A stretch of 64,000 nt of DNA, taken from Vaginisenegalia massiliensis. Its GTDB lineage: Bacteria > Bacillota > Bacilli > Lactobacillales > Aerococcaceae. Each line of letters starts with the position of its first letter. Position 1 is the stretch's first letter. Under the pieces are notes generated by a model. The model was not told the DNA's origin. It searched no databases and worked only from the letters and a program-made list of their open reading frames with translations. The position numbers were made by a program, and so were the translations under genes. The stretch is from the NCBI RefSeq assembly GCF_900604935.1, contig NZ_UWPC01000002.1:62001-126000 (forward strand), written 5' to 3'. Below are positions 27,313 to 37,831 of the stretch, piece after piece.

Positions 27313-27344
27313 CAAAAAACCATCCGCCATAAAGGCGGATGGTT
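27313..27344 (-). terminator. brnQ intrinsic terminator
   Basis: On the minus strand AAACCATCCGCC pairs with GGCGGATGGTTT around TTTAT, followed by T-rich GTTTTTTG. Confidence 0.9.
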
Positions 27345-27363
27345 TACGTTTTACAAGCTTGTA

Positions 27364-28728
27364 TTAGTTTTGGATTCGTCTTGATTGGGTTAATCGACCG
27401 AGCAAGAGAGCGAAGGCGAAGCCGACTAAAGCAGGGATTAGCCAGCCAAAACCGTGGTTGAAGAATGGAAGCCAATGGTTAGCGGAAGCTAAGAGTCCTG
27501 CCAATTGAGCTCGCAAGCTCCAACTGCTTGGAAAAGCATTGATAGCATCCATGCAAGCTGCTACTAGGGTGAAGACCAGGGTTATCTGATACACACGAGG
27601 AGTAAGGCGGTGACCAGGATCTATAAGGGTCAAGAGAATTAAAACCATCGCGAGCGGATAAATAAACATGAGCACCGGAATGGACAATTCAATTAATTTG
27701 GTTAAACCGACGTTAGCGAAAATTGCTGGTAAAACACAGGCTGTCGTCAGATAGAAGCGATAAGGCAATTGGGGAAACATCTCATGAAAGGCTTCGGCGA
27801 CGGCTGTTGCTAAACCAATTGATGTTTTAAAGCAAGCAACAATGACGATAAGGGCTAAGAGGACTGAACCGAAGAGTCCCAAATGTTCTTGAGCTATCTG
27901 AGCCAAGGCAATCCCGCCATTCTCTGACAAGGGGAATTGACCTAAAGATAAGGTGCCGGCTAGAGCTAAGCAAGAGTAAATCACAATCATAGCAACGACA
28001 GCAATTGAGCCACCTTTAATCATGGCTTTGGTTACATCTTGAGCTTTTTGAAAGCCGAGACTGCGTAGATTTTCAATAATGATTGCTCCAAAAGCAATGG
28101 CTGCTAAAGCGTCCAAAGTACTGTAACCATCGCGGAAGCCTTGTAGGAAGGCTTGTTGCTGATAGGCCACTTGCACCGCAGCACCGCTAACGGATCCGAG
28201 TGGATGAACGAAGGTAGCTACTAAAAGGACGGTCAATAGGATTAAAAAGGTTGGATTTAAATATTTACCAATGTAATCCAATAACTTAGCTGGCCTAAGA
28301 GCTAACAAGAAGCTGAGACTAAAGAAAAGCAGAGAAAAGATCATCAGTGCCAAGGTCTGATGCTGGGGAGCTAGGAAAGGAGCTAGACCAATCTGGAAGG
28401 AAGTGGTGGCTAACCGCGGCATCGCGAAGAAAGGGCCGATGACTAGATAGAGTACAACGGTAAAGAAATAAGCAAAAGGACGACTAACTCGTTGAGCTAA
28501 GTCGAAGACACCTTGAACTTGAGATAGGGCGATGGCGAGTAACCCTAGGAAGGGAAGGCCCACGCCGGTTAGAATAAAGCCTAAATTAGCTTGCCAAAGA
28601 TTGTGTCCGGCTACTTGGCCTAAATGAACGGGAAAAATCAGGTTGCCAGCCCCAAAGAACAAGCCAAAAACTAATGAACCAATAAAGAAATAATGCCTCA
28701 ATGATCGATTTTTTTCCAATTCATTCAC
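27364..28728 (-). CDS. brnQ: branched-chain amino acid transport system II carrier protein
   Basis: A 454-residue, 12-segment Na+- or H+-coupled symporter for Leu, Ile and Val (LIVCS family). The N-terminal pattern FFGAGNLIFPVHLGQVAG and GLPFLGLLAIALSQ is diagnostic. AAGGGATG lies before the start codon. Its promoter is recognisable upstream (TTGTAT-17-TATAGT, 28759-28787), and a terminator follows. It is monocistronic. Confidence 0.94.
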   Translation of the reverse strand: MNELEKNRSLRHYFFIGSLVFGLFFGAGNLIFPVHLGQVAGHNLWQANLGFILTGVGLPFLGLLAIALSQVQGVFDLAQRVSRPFAYFFTVVLYLVIGPFFAMPRLATTSFQIGLAPFLAPQHQTLALMIFSLLFFSLSFLLALRPAKLLDYIGKYLNPTFLILLTVLLVATFVHPLGSVSGAAVQVAYQQQAFLQGFRDGYSTLDALAAIAFGAIIIENLRSLGFQKAQDVTKAMIKGGSIAVVAMIVIYSCLALAGTLSLGQFPLSENGGIALAQIAQEHLGLFGSVLLALIVIVACFKTSIGLATAVAEAFHEMFPQLPYRFYLTTACVLPAIFANVGLTKLIELSIPVLMFIYPLAMVLILLTLIDPGHRLTPRVYQITLVFTLVAACMDAINAFPSSWSLRAQLAGLLASANHWLPFFNHGFGWLIPALVGFAFALLLGRLTQSRRIQN

Positions 28729-28758
28729 ATCCCTTACAAAAAGTATTTAATGGCACTA

Positions 28759-28787
28759 ACTATAGCACAGGGAATATGATAATACAA
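28759..28787 (-). promoter_or_regulatory. brnQ promoter
   Basis: On the minus strand TTGTAT (28787-28782), a 17-base spacer and TATAGT (28764-28759) preceded by TGC, an extended -10. Confidence 0.65.
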
Positions 28788-28845
28788 TGTGTAAACTCAT
28801 GATTTTCTCATAATTTTTACAAATGATGACAAATAAAAAAAAGCT

Positions 28846-29065
28846 AGCCATAAAGGCTAGCCCTTAAGTAAATCCGGTGGTGCCGTTTGTAAATATAGAT
28901 GTTTTGAACCCGCATATTTACGCAGGTGGGCTCTGGAACAATAGGGTCTGACTTCCAAGTGAAAAGGCCTGTCATAGCTATTGGTCACTCGATCCCAATG
29001 TATCAATAAAATGTTCGGTCAACACAGTGTATATATCTCGTACACCTCAGATATTACTTAACTAT
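28846..29065 (-). ncRNA. ssrS: 6S RNA (ssrS)
   Basis: About 200-220 bases on the minus strand between rarA and brnQ contain no gene but have their own strong promoter and a perfect terminator (GGGCTAGCC-TTTAT-GGCTAGC then TTTTTT). The two ends pair (TTAAGTAA near the start with TTACTTAA near the end, then GGTG with CACC), and the middle forms a long hairpin (CAATAG with CTATTG, GGGTCTGAC side loop), the layout of 6S RNA, which binds RNA polymerase holoenzyme. Position next to rarA matches other Firmicutes. Named from structure and context. Confidence 0.75.
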
Positions 29066-29071
29066 GATTAA

Positions 29072-29099
29072 ATTATAGCATAGATTTTATTATTTGCAA
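29072..29099 (-). promoter_or_regulatory. 6S RNA promoter
   Basis: On the minus strand TTGCAA (29099-29094), a 16-base spacer and TATAAT (29077-29072) preceded by TGC. Confidence 0.8.
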
Positions 29100-29170
29100 T
29101 ATCTATGCACGAGTAATTGATAAGAAAGTGGATAGTTAAACAAATGGTAGGGTTTTCTTGGTTTGTGAAA

Positions 29171-30442
29171 CTATCCTTTTCCTGACTTAATTTTATTATA
29201 GTATTGAGCCAGAGCTTCTTCATATTTACCGGTTGGATCGGCTTGGAAATAGTGGCGATCGCGAAGGATTTCGGGAAGGTAGTCTTGCTTAACCCAGTGG
29301 CCGGGGAAGTCATGAGGATACTGATAACCCAAGCCGCGTTTTAATTTCTTCGCGCCCTGATAGTGAGCATCCCGCAAGTGATCAGGAACTTGACCGACGG
29401 CACCCGCTTGAATATCGGCTATGGCTGCATTGATGGCACGATAGCTAGTGTTAGACTTAGGGCTCAAAGCTAATTCAACGACCGCATAGGCTAGGGGAAT
29501 TCGGGCTTCTGGCAGACCTAACTTTTCCGCTGCTTCAACAGCCGCAACGGTGCGCTCGGTAGCTCCTGGATTGCCTAAGCCAATATCCTCGTAAGCAATG
29601 ACGAGCAGACGCCGACAGGCAATTAAGAGTTCACCCGCTTCAAGTAGGCGTGCTAAATAATGGAGAGCAGCATCGACGTCGGATCCGCGAATCGATTTCT
29701 GTAGCGCGGAGATAACATCATAATGAGCATCGCCATCTTTATCGTGGGTGAGGCGTTTGCGCTGTAAACATTCTTCAGCGATTTCAGCCGTCAGTACAAT
29801 TTGACCGTCTTCATTGGCCGGTGTGGATAAGACCGCTAATTCCAAAGCGTTTAAAGCCGAGCGGATGTCGCCGTTGGTGACATTAGCAAAGTGTTGTAGA
29901 CTGGTAGAATCAATGGTGACCGGGTAGTTACCCAATCCTTGTTCCTTATCAGCTAGGGCTCGTTCAAGTCCTTGAACAATTTGGTCAGGCGTGAGCGGAT
30001 AGACTTCGAAGATTTGAACCCGGCTACGGATAGCGGGATTGATGGCAATATAGGGATTCTCGGTGGTTGCGCCAATCAGAATAATCCGTCCATTTTCTAG
30101 ATGGGGTAGGAGATAGTCCTGCTTGACTTTATTTAAGCGGTGGATTTCATCCAAGAGTAAGATGACAGTACCGGACATGCGGGCTTCTTCCACCACGACT
30201 TCAAGATCCTTCTTGGCATCGGTCGCCGCGTTTAAGGCCCGAAAGGCATACTGGGTTGAACCAGCGATAGCTGAAGCAATCGAGGTTTTACCAGTTCCGG
30301 GCGGCCCATAGAGAATCATGGAAGACAAGCGTTTAGCTGCTACCATGCGTTGGATTATTTTTCCTGGGCCAACTAAGTGGCTTTGACCCAAGACGTCTTC
30401 AATTCGTTTAGGGCGCATGCGATATGCAAGGGGCTGTGGCAT
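29171..30442 (-). CDS. rarA: replication-associated recombination protein RarA (MgsA)
   Basis: A 423-residue AAA+ ATPase acting at stalled replication forks. Walker A GPPGTGKTSIA (about 45-55), Walker B LLLDEIHRLNK, sensor 1 GATTENPYIAI and the C-terminal RarA domain (YQYPHDFPGHWVKQDYLP) are present. The N-terminal MPQPLAYRMRPKRIEDVLGQSHLVG is diagnostic. It is followed on the same strand by the 6S RNA gene. Confidence 0.95.
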   Translation of the reverse strand: MPQPLAYRMRPKRIEDVLGQSHLVGPGKIIQRMVAAKRLSSMILYGPPGTGKTSIASAIAGSTQYAFRALNAATDAKKDLEVVVEEARMSGTVILLLDEIHRLNKVKQDYLLPHLENGRIILIGATTENPYIAINPAIRSRVQIFEVYPLTPDQIVQGLERALADKEQGLGNYPVTIDSTSLQHFANVTNGDIRSALNALELAVLSTPANEDGQIVLTAEIAEECLQRKRLTHDKDGDAHYDVISALQKSIRGSDVDAALHYLARLLEAGELLIACRRLLVIAYEDIGLGNPGATERTVAAVEAAEKLGLPEARIPLAYAVVELALSPKSNTSYRAINAAIADIQAGAVGQVPDHLRDAHYQGAKKLKRGLGYQYPHDFPGHWVKQDYLPEILRDRHYFQADPTGKYEEALAQYYNKIKSGKG

Positions 30443-30642
30443 AAGACGGCCTCCAATCTAATTTCATTCACTAATAGTTTACTAGAGTCAAGCTCTTAAA
30501 ACAATTTTTGCTAATCCAAACCAACATTCAAATGGTAGATAGAATATTTTTCTGGTTTTTCCAACCTATTTCTGTTAAAATAGTCAGCGTTAGTTTTAGC
30601 AAATTTTTTGCTAAGATGGTCTACAAATCAGCTTAAGTAAGG

Positions 30643-30648
30643 TATAAT
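30643..30648 (+). promoter_or_regulatory. -10 box for the desulfurase-DUF1831-mnmA region
   Basis: A perfect TATAAT 34 bases before the desulfurase start. No good -35 at 16-18 bases; a TTGCTA lies too far upstream. Confidence 0.45.
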
Positions 30649-30676
30649 GATAAGGAAAATGACAGGAGGGATGCGA

Positions 30677-31855
30677 ATGATATATCTTGATTATGCGGCG
30701 ACATCACCGGTACGACCAGAAGTGCTGGCTCGTATTCAAGAGAGCCTTGCTCATCAATTTGGCAATCCTTCAGCTGTCTATAGTATTGGAAAGCAAGCTA
30801 AGCAAGCACTGAGACAAGCTCGCAATCAATTAGCTCGTGCCCTAGGCGTATCTGCAAAAGACATTTATTTCACCTCGGGAGCAACAGAAGCGAATAACTG
30901 GGCTATTCGGTCCCAAGCTTACCAAGCGCGACACCTAGGCTTGGGTGATCATCTGGTTTGTTCCGCGATTGAGCATCCATCTGTCATGGAGGTATGTCAA
31001 CAGTTGGAACAAGAAGGCTTCCAAGTGACTTATATTAAGCCTGATGCTAATGGAGAAATAAAGGTCGACGCTTTTCAAGCGGCATCGACGGACCGGACAA
31101 CGGGGTGGATCTGTATGGCAGTCAACAATGAAGTAGGCGCCCAATTGCCCATCCATGCCCTAGGCCAAGCAGCTCAAGCAGCTGGTTATTGGTTACATGT
31201 TGATACGGTCCAAGCTCTGGGGCAGGAACCTTGGGTTCAAGAAGGCTTCCAGTGTACTTCTTTTGTAGGGACAGGTCATAAATTTTATGCTCCTAAAGGC
31301 ATTGGCTTTCTAGTTTATCAACCTTGGAATCCTGAGATGACGCTGACTGCTTTGATTCGTGGTGGCGGTCAAGAAATGGCTCTGCGTTCGGGTACCGAGA
31401 ATTTAGCCTATATTGAGGGCTTGGCACTCGCTATGGAACTAGCGGTAGCAGAAGCGGGAGACAAAACCCAACACTTCGACCAATTGACCCGCTATCTTTT
31501 CCAACGCTTAGATGAGAGTCAGATTGCATACCAACGCAATGGCGATTCGCAAAATCAAGCTCCCTACATTCATTCCTTATGGTTTGAAGGGATTGAAGCC
31601 AGTCAAATCTTAATTCAGATGGATTTAGCAGGTATCTGTTTATCGGCGGGCTCCGCTTGCTCGGCCGGGTCAGTCGTCAATTCCCGCATACTTCAAGCTT
31701 ACTATCCTGATCAAGCAGACCGGTGGCATCAGTCGATTCGCTTGTCTTTCGGTCGCGATAGTCAAACAGCGGACATCGACGCCTTTATCGACCAATTAAA
31801 GAAATTATCAGAGAGGAAAATGACAACATGGCATTTGCAAAACAAGCAAGCTTAA
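30677..31855 (+). CDS. cysteine desulfurase, IscS/YrvO type, MnmA partner
   Basis: PLP-dependent enzyme giving persulfide sulfur from cysteine. Motifs: YLDYAATSPVRPEV at the start, PLP lysine in GTGHKFYAPKG (K202), and the catalytic cysteine in SAGSACSAGS (C328). 392 residues. ATG 30677 follows CAGGAGG by seven bases; the ATGs at 30647 and 30671 are unsupported. It overlaps the DUF1831 gene, and mnmA follows, matching the yrvO-mnmA pairing of Bacillus, so it most likely feeds 2-thiouridine synthesis. Confidence 0.92.
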   Translation: MIYLDYAATSPVRPEVLARIQESLAHQFGNPSAVYSIGKQAKQALRQARNQLARALGVSAKDIYFTSGATEANNWAIRSQAYQARHLGLGDHLVCSAIEHPSVMEVCQQLEQEGFQVTYIKPDANGEIKVDAFQAASTDRTTGWICMAVNNEVGAQLPIHALGQAAQAAGYWLHVDTVQALGQEPWVQEGFQCTSFVGTGHKFYAPKGIGFLVYQPWNPEMTLTALIRGGGQEMALRSGTENLAYIEGLALAMELAVAEAGDKTQHFDQLTRYLFQRLDESQIAYQRNGDSQNQAPYIHSLWFEGIEASQILIQMDLAGICLSAGSACSAGSVVNSRILQAYYPDQADRWHQSIRLSFGRDSQTADIDAFIDQLKKLSERKMTTWHLQNKQA

Positions 31856-32181
31856 TGGGTTTCAACCGCACTTTCGCCGTTAGCCCTGAATGTAAACCTT
31901 ATACCCTTCGTGACAATGGCTTCCAAGATACTAAAGGGGGCAATTATCAATACAAACGCCCACTTGATGTTAACAATCGTCACGGTTTGGTTCTCAAAGT
32001 GACGGTTAAATCCGACTTACAAAGCTTAAAGATTTCAACCGTGAACAACCAAGGCTTATCAACTGTTAACGTGATGGATTTACAAAATAACGAGATGGTC
32101 GTTGAGAAGATTAACTATATCTTTGACGGTTTTGTTGACCGCCACGTTTTCGTCGAATTAAACAAGGAACAAGCAGAATAA
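31828..32181 (+). CDS. DUF1831 family protein
   Basis: A 117-residue soluble protein of a family found almost only in Lactobacillales between a cysteine desulfurase gene and mnmA. Function is unknown; the position suggests a role in sulfur transfer or tRNA thiolation, which is inference. It begins 28 bases inside the upstream gene in another frame, with AGAGAGG ten bases before ATG 31828, so translation is probably coupled. Confidence 0.8.
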   Translation: MAFAKQASLMGFNRTFAVSPECKPYTLRDNGFQDTKGGNYQYKRPLDVNNRHGLVLKVTVKSDLQSLKISTVNNQGLSTVNVMDLQNNEMVVEKINYIFDGFVDRHVFVELNKEQAE

Positions 32182-32189
32182 CATTTTTT

Positions 32190-33415
<1,226 letters not shown>

Positions 33416-33468
33416 AGCATAAACAAAGCCATTTAAGCAAATGCCATACTAGGAAGGAGGAAGATTGG

Positions 33469-36009
33469 GTGAAAGCAGAATTTGAGCAAACGCAATTACT
33501 TGCTGATCAAGAAGTCTTGATTGGCCAAGTGGATGCGATTTTCTTCGAGAATCCGTCTAACTTCTACAAGGTTTTACGAGTGACCTTAGATGAGGCGAGT
33601 TCAGCAGACTGGCAAGTCGATGAAATGATTTGTACGGGTCAATTTACTAATCTTCATCTAGACGCGACCTATGAATTTTATGGTCAGCGGACCTTCCATC
33701 CTAAGTATGGCGAACAGTTTGCAGTGAGTCGCTATCAACAAGTTACACCGACGTCAGCCCAAGGACTAGTCGACTACTTATCCAGCGACCGTTTCAAAGG
33801 GGTAGGGCAAGTCCTGGCTCAGCGGATTGTCGATACGCTCGGGTTACAAGCGATTGATTTGATTATTCAAGACCCCAATGCCCTCAAACAAGTCAAGGGG
33901 ATGACTCCGCAAAAGCGGATTGATATGCGGCAAACCCTTCTTGCTCACCAAGGGACTGAGCGGGTCTATATGCAACTGAATGAGTGGGGCTTTGGACCGA
34001 AATTAGCCGAGAAGATATACCAAACATTTCAATCTGCTGCCGTGGATAAGATTAAGGAAAATCCCTACATCTTAATTGAAGAAATTGAAGGCATTGGGTT
34101 TAATAAAGCTGACCAATTAGCGGAAAACTTGGGTTTTGAAGCTCTAGCTATCGAGCGCTTAATGGCTGGGATTCTGACGGCTGTCCAAGAACTGTGTTAT
34201 CAAAATGGCGATACCTATGTTCTTGAAGCGGTGGCCCTTAAGCAAGCTCAGCAGATATTAGAGCAAGCCCGCCGAGTTTTAATCGAAAACGATCCATTAA
34301 TGCTAGCCTTGGATAAAGCCATCCTTGAAGAGAAAATCATGCGGCTTGATCAGGCCTTGATGATACCTAGTCTCTATTATGCTGAGATGGGAATTGTGGG
34401 CCGTATTGATCAATATTTACGCTATGAACAAGTTCTCCAGTTCGAAGCGGACCAGATAGATCAAGCCTTCGATCAAACGATTCAGCTGACGGGAATTCCT
34501 TACGATGACCAACAGAAAGCCGCGCTAAAATTAGCGATTAAATCGCCAATGTCAATCATCACGGGTGGACCCGGAACAGGTAAAACGACACTAATCAAGG
34601 GCTTGTTGCAGATGCATGCCATCCTGCATGACTATGACTTAAGCACACTGGCTAATGATCCTGATTTTACGCCGATTCTCCTAGCTGCGCCGACAGGACG
34701 AGCAGCCAAGCGTATGCAGGAAATGACAGGACTGCCTGCAGCTACTATTCACCGCTTGATTGGCTTTAACCGAGAATCCTTGGTAGAGGACTTTTCTGCT
34801 AACGAATTGGAAGGCAAGCTTTTGATTGTCGATGAGATGTCCATGGTGGATACTTGGTTGATGAATTGGCTCATGCAAGCCATTCCTTTTGAGATGCAAG
34901 TGGTCTTCGTGGGGGACCAAGACCAACTTCCATCAGTTGGTCCGGGTAAGGTCTTCGCAGACTTAATTGCCTCCCAGCAGATTCCAACTATCTCCTTGAC
35001 TAAGATTTACCGGCAGGCTCAAGGGTCTACCATTGTTCAACTGGCCCATGCGGTCCGTCAAGCCTATCTACCGGACAATTTATTAGAAAAACAGGCTGAC
35101 CGGTCCTTTATTCCTTGTCATACTAATCAAGTCGCCCAAGTAATCAGTCAGATTGTTAGCTCGGCCCAACGCAAAGGCTTTGATGCGACCACCCTGCAAG
35201 TTTTGGCTCCTATGTACAAGGGACCAGCAGGCATCAATCAGTTGAATGCCATGTTGCAAGAATTGATGAATCCGCCTAAAGCCAAGAAGCGAGAATTAGT
35301 CTACTTTGATAAAGTCTTCCGCGTGGGGGATAAAGTCTTGCAGTTGGTCAATAATGCGGAAGAGGGCGTCTATAACGGTGATATCGGTAAGATTGAGTCC
35401 ATCTTCTTAGCCAAGGAGACGGATTCCAATGCCGATGAAGTGGTGGTCTCCTTCGATGATGATAAGGAATTAACTTATAAACGCAGTGACCTAGATCAAC
35501 TCACCTTGGCCTACTGCTGTTCCATCCACAAGTCGCAAGGGTCGGAGTACCCGCTCGTTCTCCTACCGATGGTGGATTCCTATTACCGGATGTTGCGTAA
35601 GGATCTCTTATATACGGCCATTACAAGGGCCCAACAATCCCTAGTCTTGATTGGTAATCCCGCTTCTTTCCAAGAAGCTGTCAGCAAAGTACAAGTGCCA
35701 CGTCAAACTTTCTTAGCCGACCTTCTACAGGTTAAGCTCAAAGACAAGGCGCCGGCCGTGGCTTATCAGGTGGAAGCTGAGCATACAGAAGAGGATCAAG
35801 TGCAAGAATCCACGCAGACATTCCAGCTTAAGCAAGCTGAAACAAGTGACAAAGAAAATAATAAAAGTTCTGTTGATGCGGACCAAGAGCCGATTTCAGA
35901 GTATCGCCTAACCGAGGAATTGGTTTGGACGGTGGATCCGATGATTGGCATGGATGGCATCAGTCCTTATGATTTTATGCCTAAAAATGAAAGTAGCACG
36001 CTCTTTTAA
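33469..36009 (+). CDS. recD2: ATP-dependent DNA helicase RecD2 (RecD/TraA type)
   Basis: A 5'-3' SF1B helicase not associated with RecBC. The N-terminal OB and helix-hairpin-helix region (to about 330) precedes Walker A GGPGTGKTT (366-374), Walker B LLIVDEMSMVD, and motif VI region SIHKSQGSEYP and LYTAITRAQQSL. 846 residues, within the family range; the last 90 are acidic and low in conservation. GTG 33469 follows GGAGGAAG by seven or eight bases. It lies behind mnmA, as in many Lactobacillales. The stop codon is inside its terminator. Confidence 0.94.
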   Translation: MKAEFEQTQLLADQEVLIGQVDAIFFENPSNFYKVLRVTLDEASSADWQVDEMICTGQFTNLHLDATYEFYGQRTFHPKYGEQFAVSRYQQVTPTSAQGLVDYLSSDRFKGVGQVLAQRIVDTLGLQAIDLIIQDPNALKQVKGMTPQKRIDMRQTLLAHQGTERVYMQLNEWGFGPKLAEKIYQTFQSAAVDKIKENPYILIEEIEGIGFNKADQLAENLGFEALAIERLMAGILTAVQELCYQNGDTYVLEAVALKQAQQILEQARRVLIENDPLMLALDKAILEEKIMRLDQALMIPSLYYAEMGIVGRIDQYLRYEQVLQFEADQIDQAFDQTIQLTGIPYDDQQKAALKLAIKSPMSIITGGPGTGKTTLIKGLLQMHAILHDYDLSTLANDPDFTPILLAAPTGRAAKRMQEMTGLPAATIHRLIGFNRESLVEDFSANELEGKLLIVDEMSMVDTWLMNWLMQAIPFEMQVVFVGDQDQLPSVGPGKVFADLIASQQIPTISLTKIYRQAQGSTIVQLAHAVRQAYLPDNLLEKQADRSFIPCHTNQVAQVISQIVSSAQRKGFDATTLQVLAPMYKGPAGINQLNAMLQELMNPPKAKKRELVYFDKVFRVGDKVLQLVNNAEEGVYNGDIGKIESIFLAKETDSNADEVVVSFDDDKELTYKRSDLDQLTLAYCCSIHKSQGSEYPLVLLPMVDSYYRMLRKDLLYTAITRAQQSLVLIGNPASFQEAVSKVQVPRQTFLADLLQVKLKDKAPAVAYQVEAEHTEEDQVQESTQTFQLKQAETSDKENNKSSVDADQEPISEYRLTEELVWTVDPMIGMDGISPYDFMPKNESSTLF

Positions 36010-36026
36010 GAGGGTGCTGCTTTTGT
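35995..36026 (+). terminator. recD2 terminator overlapping the stop codon
   Basis: AGCACGCTCTT pairs with AGAGGGTGCT around a short loop, followed by GCTTTTG. Confidence 0.75.
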
Positions 36027-36049
36027 GTTTTAAGGATTTAACGTAAAAA

Positions 36050-36216
36050 AGAACAGCCCATGAATGGAACTCTCACAAGAGATCGTCTTTCAATCCTGAC
36101 GGATTTCCAGACTAAATCCACTAGGCAAGGCCTAAACAACAAGTTGTTAAAGCCTTGCACGCTACGTGGATTTTCTTTGAACTTGTGGGAGTTATTCATA
36201 GCTGTTCTATTTTTAC
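36050..36216 (+). repeat. structured intergenic repeat, divergent copy C
   Basis: About 165 bp with arms starting AGAACAGC and ending GCTGTTCT, then ATGAAT/ATTCAT, AACTC/GAGTT and CACAAG/CTTGTG. The centre has CCTGACGGATTTCCAGACTA, aligning with copies A and B, and a nested hairpin CAAGGC-AACAAC-GTTGTT-GCCTTG whose sequence differs from theirs but folds the same way. AAATCCAC and GTGGATTT replace the CTTCGC/GCGAAT middle stem. It lies between recD2 and the recombinase gene, where the accessory DNA begins. Confidence 0.8.
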
Positions 36217-36324
36217 TAAAAGGAGGATGATAAATGCAGAAATGAAAAGATCGAAAAAGTAAAAATGAATTAATTAATTTTAGGGTTAGTTATGAAATGT
36301 CAGATTAGATAGGAGGAATATAAA

Positions 36325-37248
36325 ATGCCTAATTATTCAGAATATCGATTTCATGAATACTATAAAGAATGGGTTGATTTGTATAAAGTTGGAGCGGTAA
36401 GAAAAGTAACTTTGGACAAATATAAATTGACCTATAAACACCTAGTAAAATTAATTCCTGATTTGCTTGTCTGTGAATTGGATAGACGAAATTATCAATT
36501 TCTGCTCAACAAATTTGCTGAAACACATGAAAAACAAACAACTTTAGATTTTCATCACCAATTAAAGGGAGCCATAGCTGACGCTGTAAATGATCGCTTA
36601 ATTGAAAGTGATCCAACCAGAAAAATTGTGATTAAAGGAAAAACACCAGCAGAAAAGAAAATCAAATATTTAAGCCAGTTTGAATTGCAGAAATTAATTG
36701 AACAATTAAAGTTGGGTCCTAATCCAAATATTGATTGGTTAATTCTGTTAATAGCTAAGACAGGACTACGTTTCTCAGAAGCCTTGGCGGTTACACCTAA
36801 AGATTTTGATTTTAACTATCAGTTAGTTACCATTAATAAAACTTGGAATTATAAAGAAAAGAACGGAAGTTTTCAAGAAACCAAAAATGAATCATCTCAG
36901 CGTAAAGTACAAATTGATTGGAAGACTAATATGCAATTTGCGCAATTGGTCTCGGGTATTGCCGAAGAAACTCCAATATTTGTCAATAAGCGTATATTTA
37001 ATTCAACGGTCAATAATCGTTTAAGAATATATTGTGGTCGAGCTGGGATACCAGTTATTTCAGTTCATGGCTTACGCCATACCCATGCGTCATTATTATT
37101 ATTCGCCGGTGTTTCAATTGCTAGTGTAGCAAGGAGATTAGGACACTCGAATATGACAACGACTCAACAAGTATATCTTCATATTATTCAAGAACTAGAA
37201 AATCAAGATAATGATAAAATCATGCGATATCTATCCAGTTTGAATTAA
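36325..37248 (+). CDS. tyrosine recombinase / integrase, candidate hsdS invertase
   Basis: A 307-residue site-specific recombinase. A SAM-like core-binding domain (about 1-105) precedes the catalytic domain with the full set R149 (KTGLRFSEAL), K187, H248-R251 (VHGLRHTHAS), H274 (LGHSN) and nucleophile Y284. AGGAGG lies just before ATG 36325. Tyrosine recombinases next to type I hsdS genes (CreX/PsrA type) shuffle specificity modules. The silent modules begin 34 bases behind its stop, so that role is likely here; a mobile-element integrase that no longer moves is the alternative. Confidence 0.88.
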   Translation: MPNYSEYRFHEYYKEWVDLYKVGAVRKVTLDKYKLTYKHLVKLIPDLLVCELDRRNYQFLLNKFAETHEKQTTLDFHHQLKGAIADAVNDRLIESDPTRKIVIKGKTPAEKKIKYLSQFELQKLIEQLKLGPNPNIDWLILLIAKTGLRFSEALAVTPKDFDFNYQLVTINKTWNYKEKNGSFQETKNESSQRKVQIDWKTNMQFAQLVSGIAEETPIFVNKRIFNSTVNNRLRIYCGRAGIPVISVHGLRHTHASLLLFAGVSIASVARRLGHSNMTTTQQVYLHIIQELENQDNDKIMRYLSSLN

Positions 37249-37260
37249 ATTGTAGTCACT

Positions 37261-37283
37261 AAAGGCACTTTTAAGTGCCTTTT
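37261..37283. terminator. bidirectional terminator, integrase and silent module B
   Basis: AAAGGCACTT pairs with AAGTGCCTTT around TT; T-rich on the plus side, and the module B stop codon overlaps it on the minus side. Confidence 0.8.
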
Positions 37284-37307
37284 ATAATTTTGTTGAAAAA
37301 ATTTGAG

Positions 37308-37329
37308 GATGAAGAGTGATTGAATTATC
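37308..37329 (-). repeat. 3' module border site, silent module B
   Basis: Minus strand GATAATTCAATCACTCTTCA plus TC: 22 bases identical to 41250-41271 in the expressed hsdS. Similarity ends sharply after it. Confidence 0.9.
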
Positions 37330-37813
37330 TATATCATCAAAGTACTTCCCAATTATTTCTTGTTCAGTTTTACTTGATAAAGAAACTGGGAAGTCAATAA
37401 GTATATTTTGATTAAGATGCTTAATGGTTCCTCCTGTGGCTCTTTGCTTAACATAACACATCAAATAAGGCGCTTTTAAATATTGAAAAAGATATTTTCT
37501 ATCCACCTTATTTTCATCTCTAATTTCTATATTAAAAATTCCAGCATTTAGTGTGGCAGGTTTCTTTAATCCTTGGACATATGCTACTTTTCCAAGGGTA
37601 CCGTCTTTTGTGATCAAGATACACCCATCAGTGATTTGAATATGTTTGTCCTGTTCAAATCTTTCTTTTTTAACATAATGACATTTTGAAAAATTTATTC
37701 GTCCATCAACAAAGTCCGTGCCCGTTATAAGCATATAATCACCATTGTCTAAAAACTCAGATGTTCTAAGATTTTGCCACCCTATTCTTGCATACATAGT
37801 TGCAATCTCAGAT

Positions 37814-37831
37814 AACTTACGTTGTTCCCAA
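37814..37831 (-). repeat. 5' module border site, silent module B
   Basis: TTGGGAACAACGTAAGTT on the minus strand; one mismatch to the site at 41381-41398. Confidence 0.85.

Noticed and set aside
31172-31180. Possible frameshift in the mnmA-linked desulfurase
   Set aside because: The frame is intact through all catalytic motifs to the C terminus; no break exists.
36325-37248. Integrase as evidence for a phage or conjugative element
   Set aside because: No phage or transfer genes surround it and no att repeat was found beside it; the adjoining hsdS modules explain it better.
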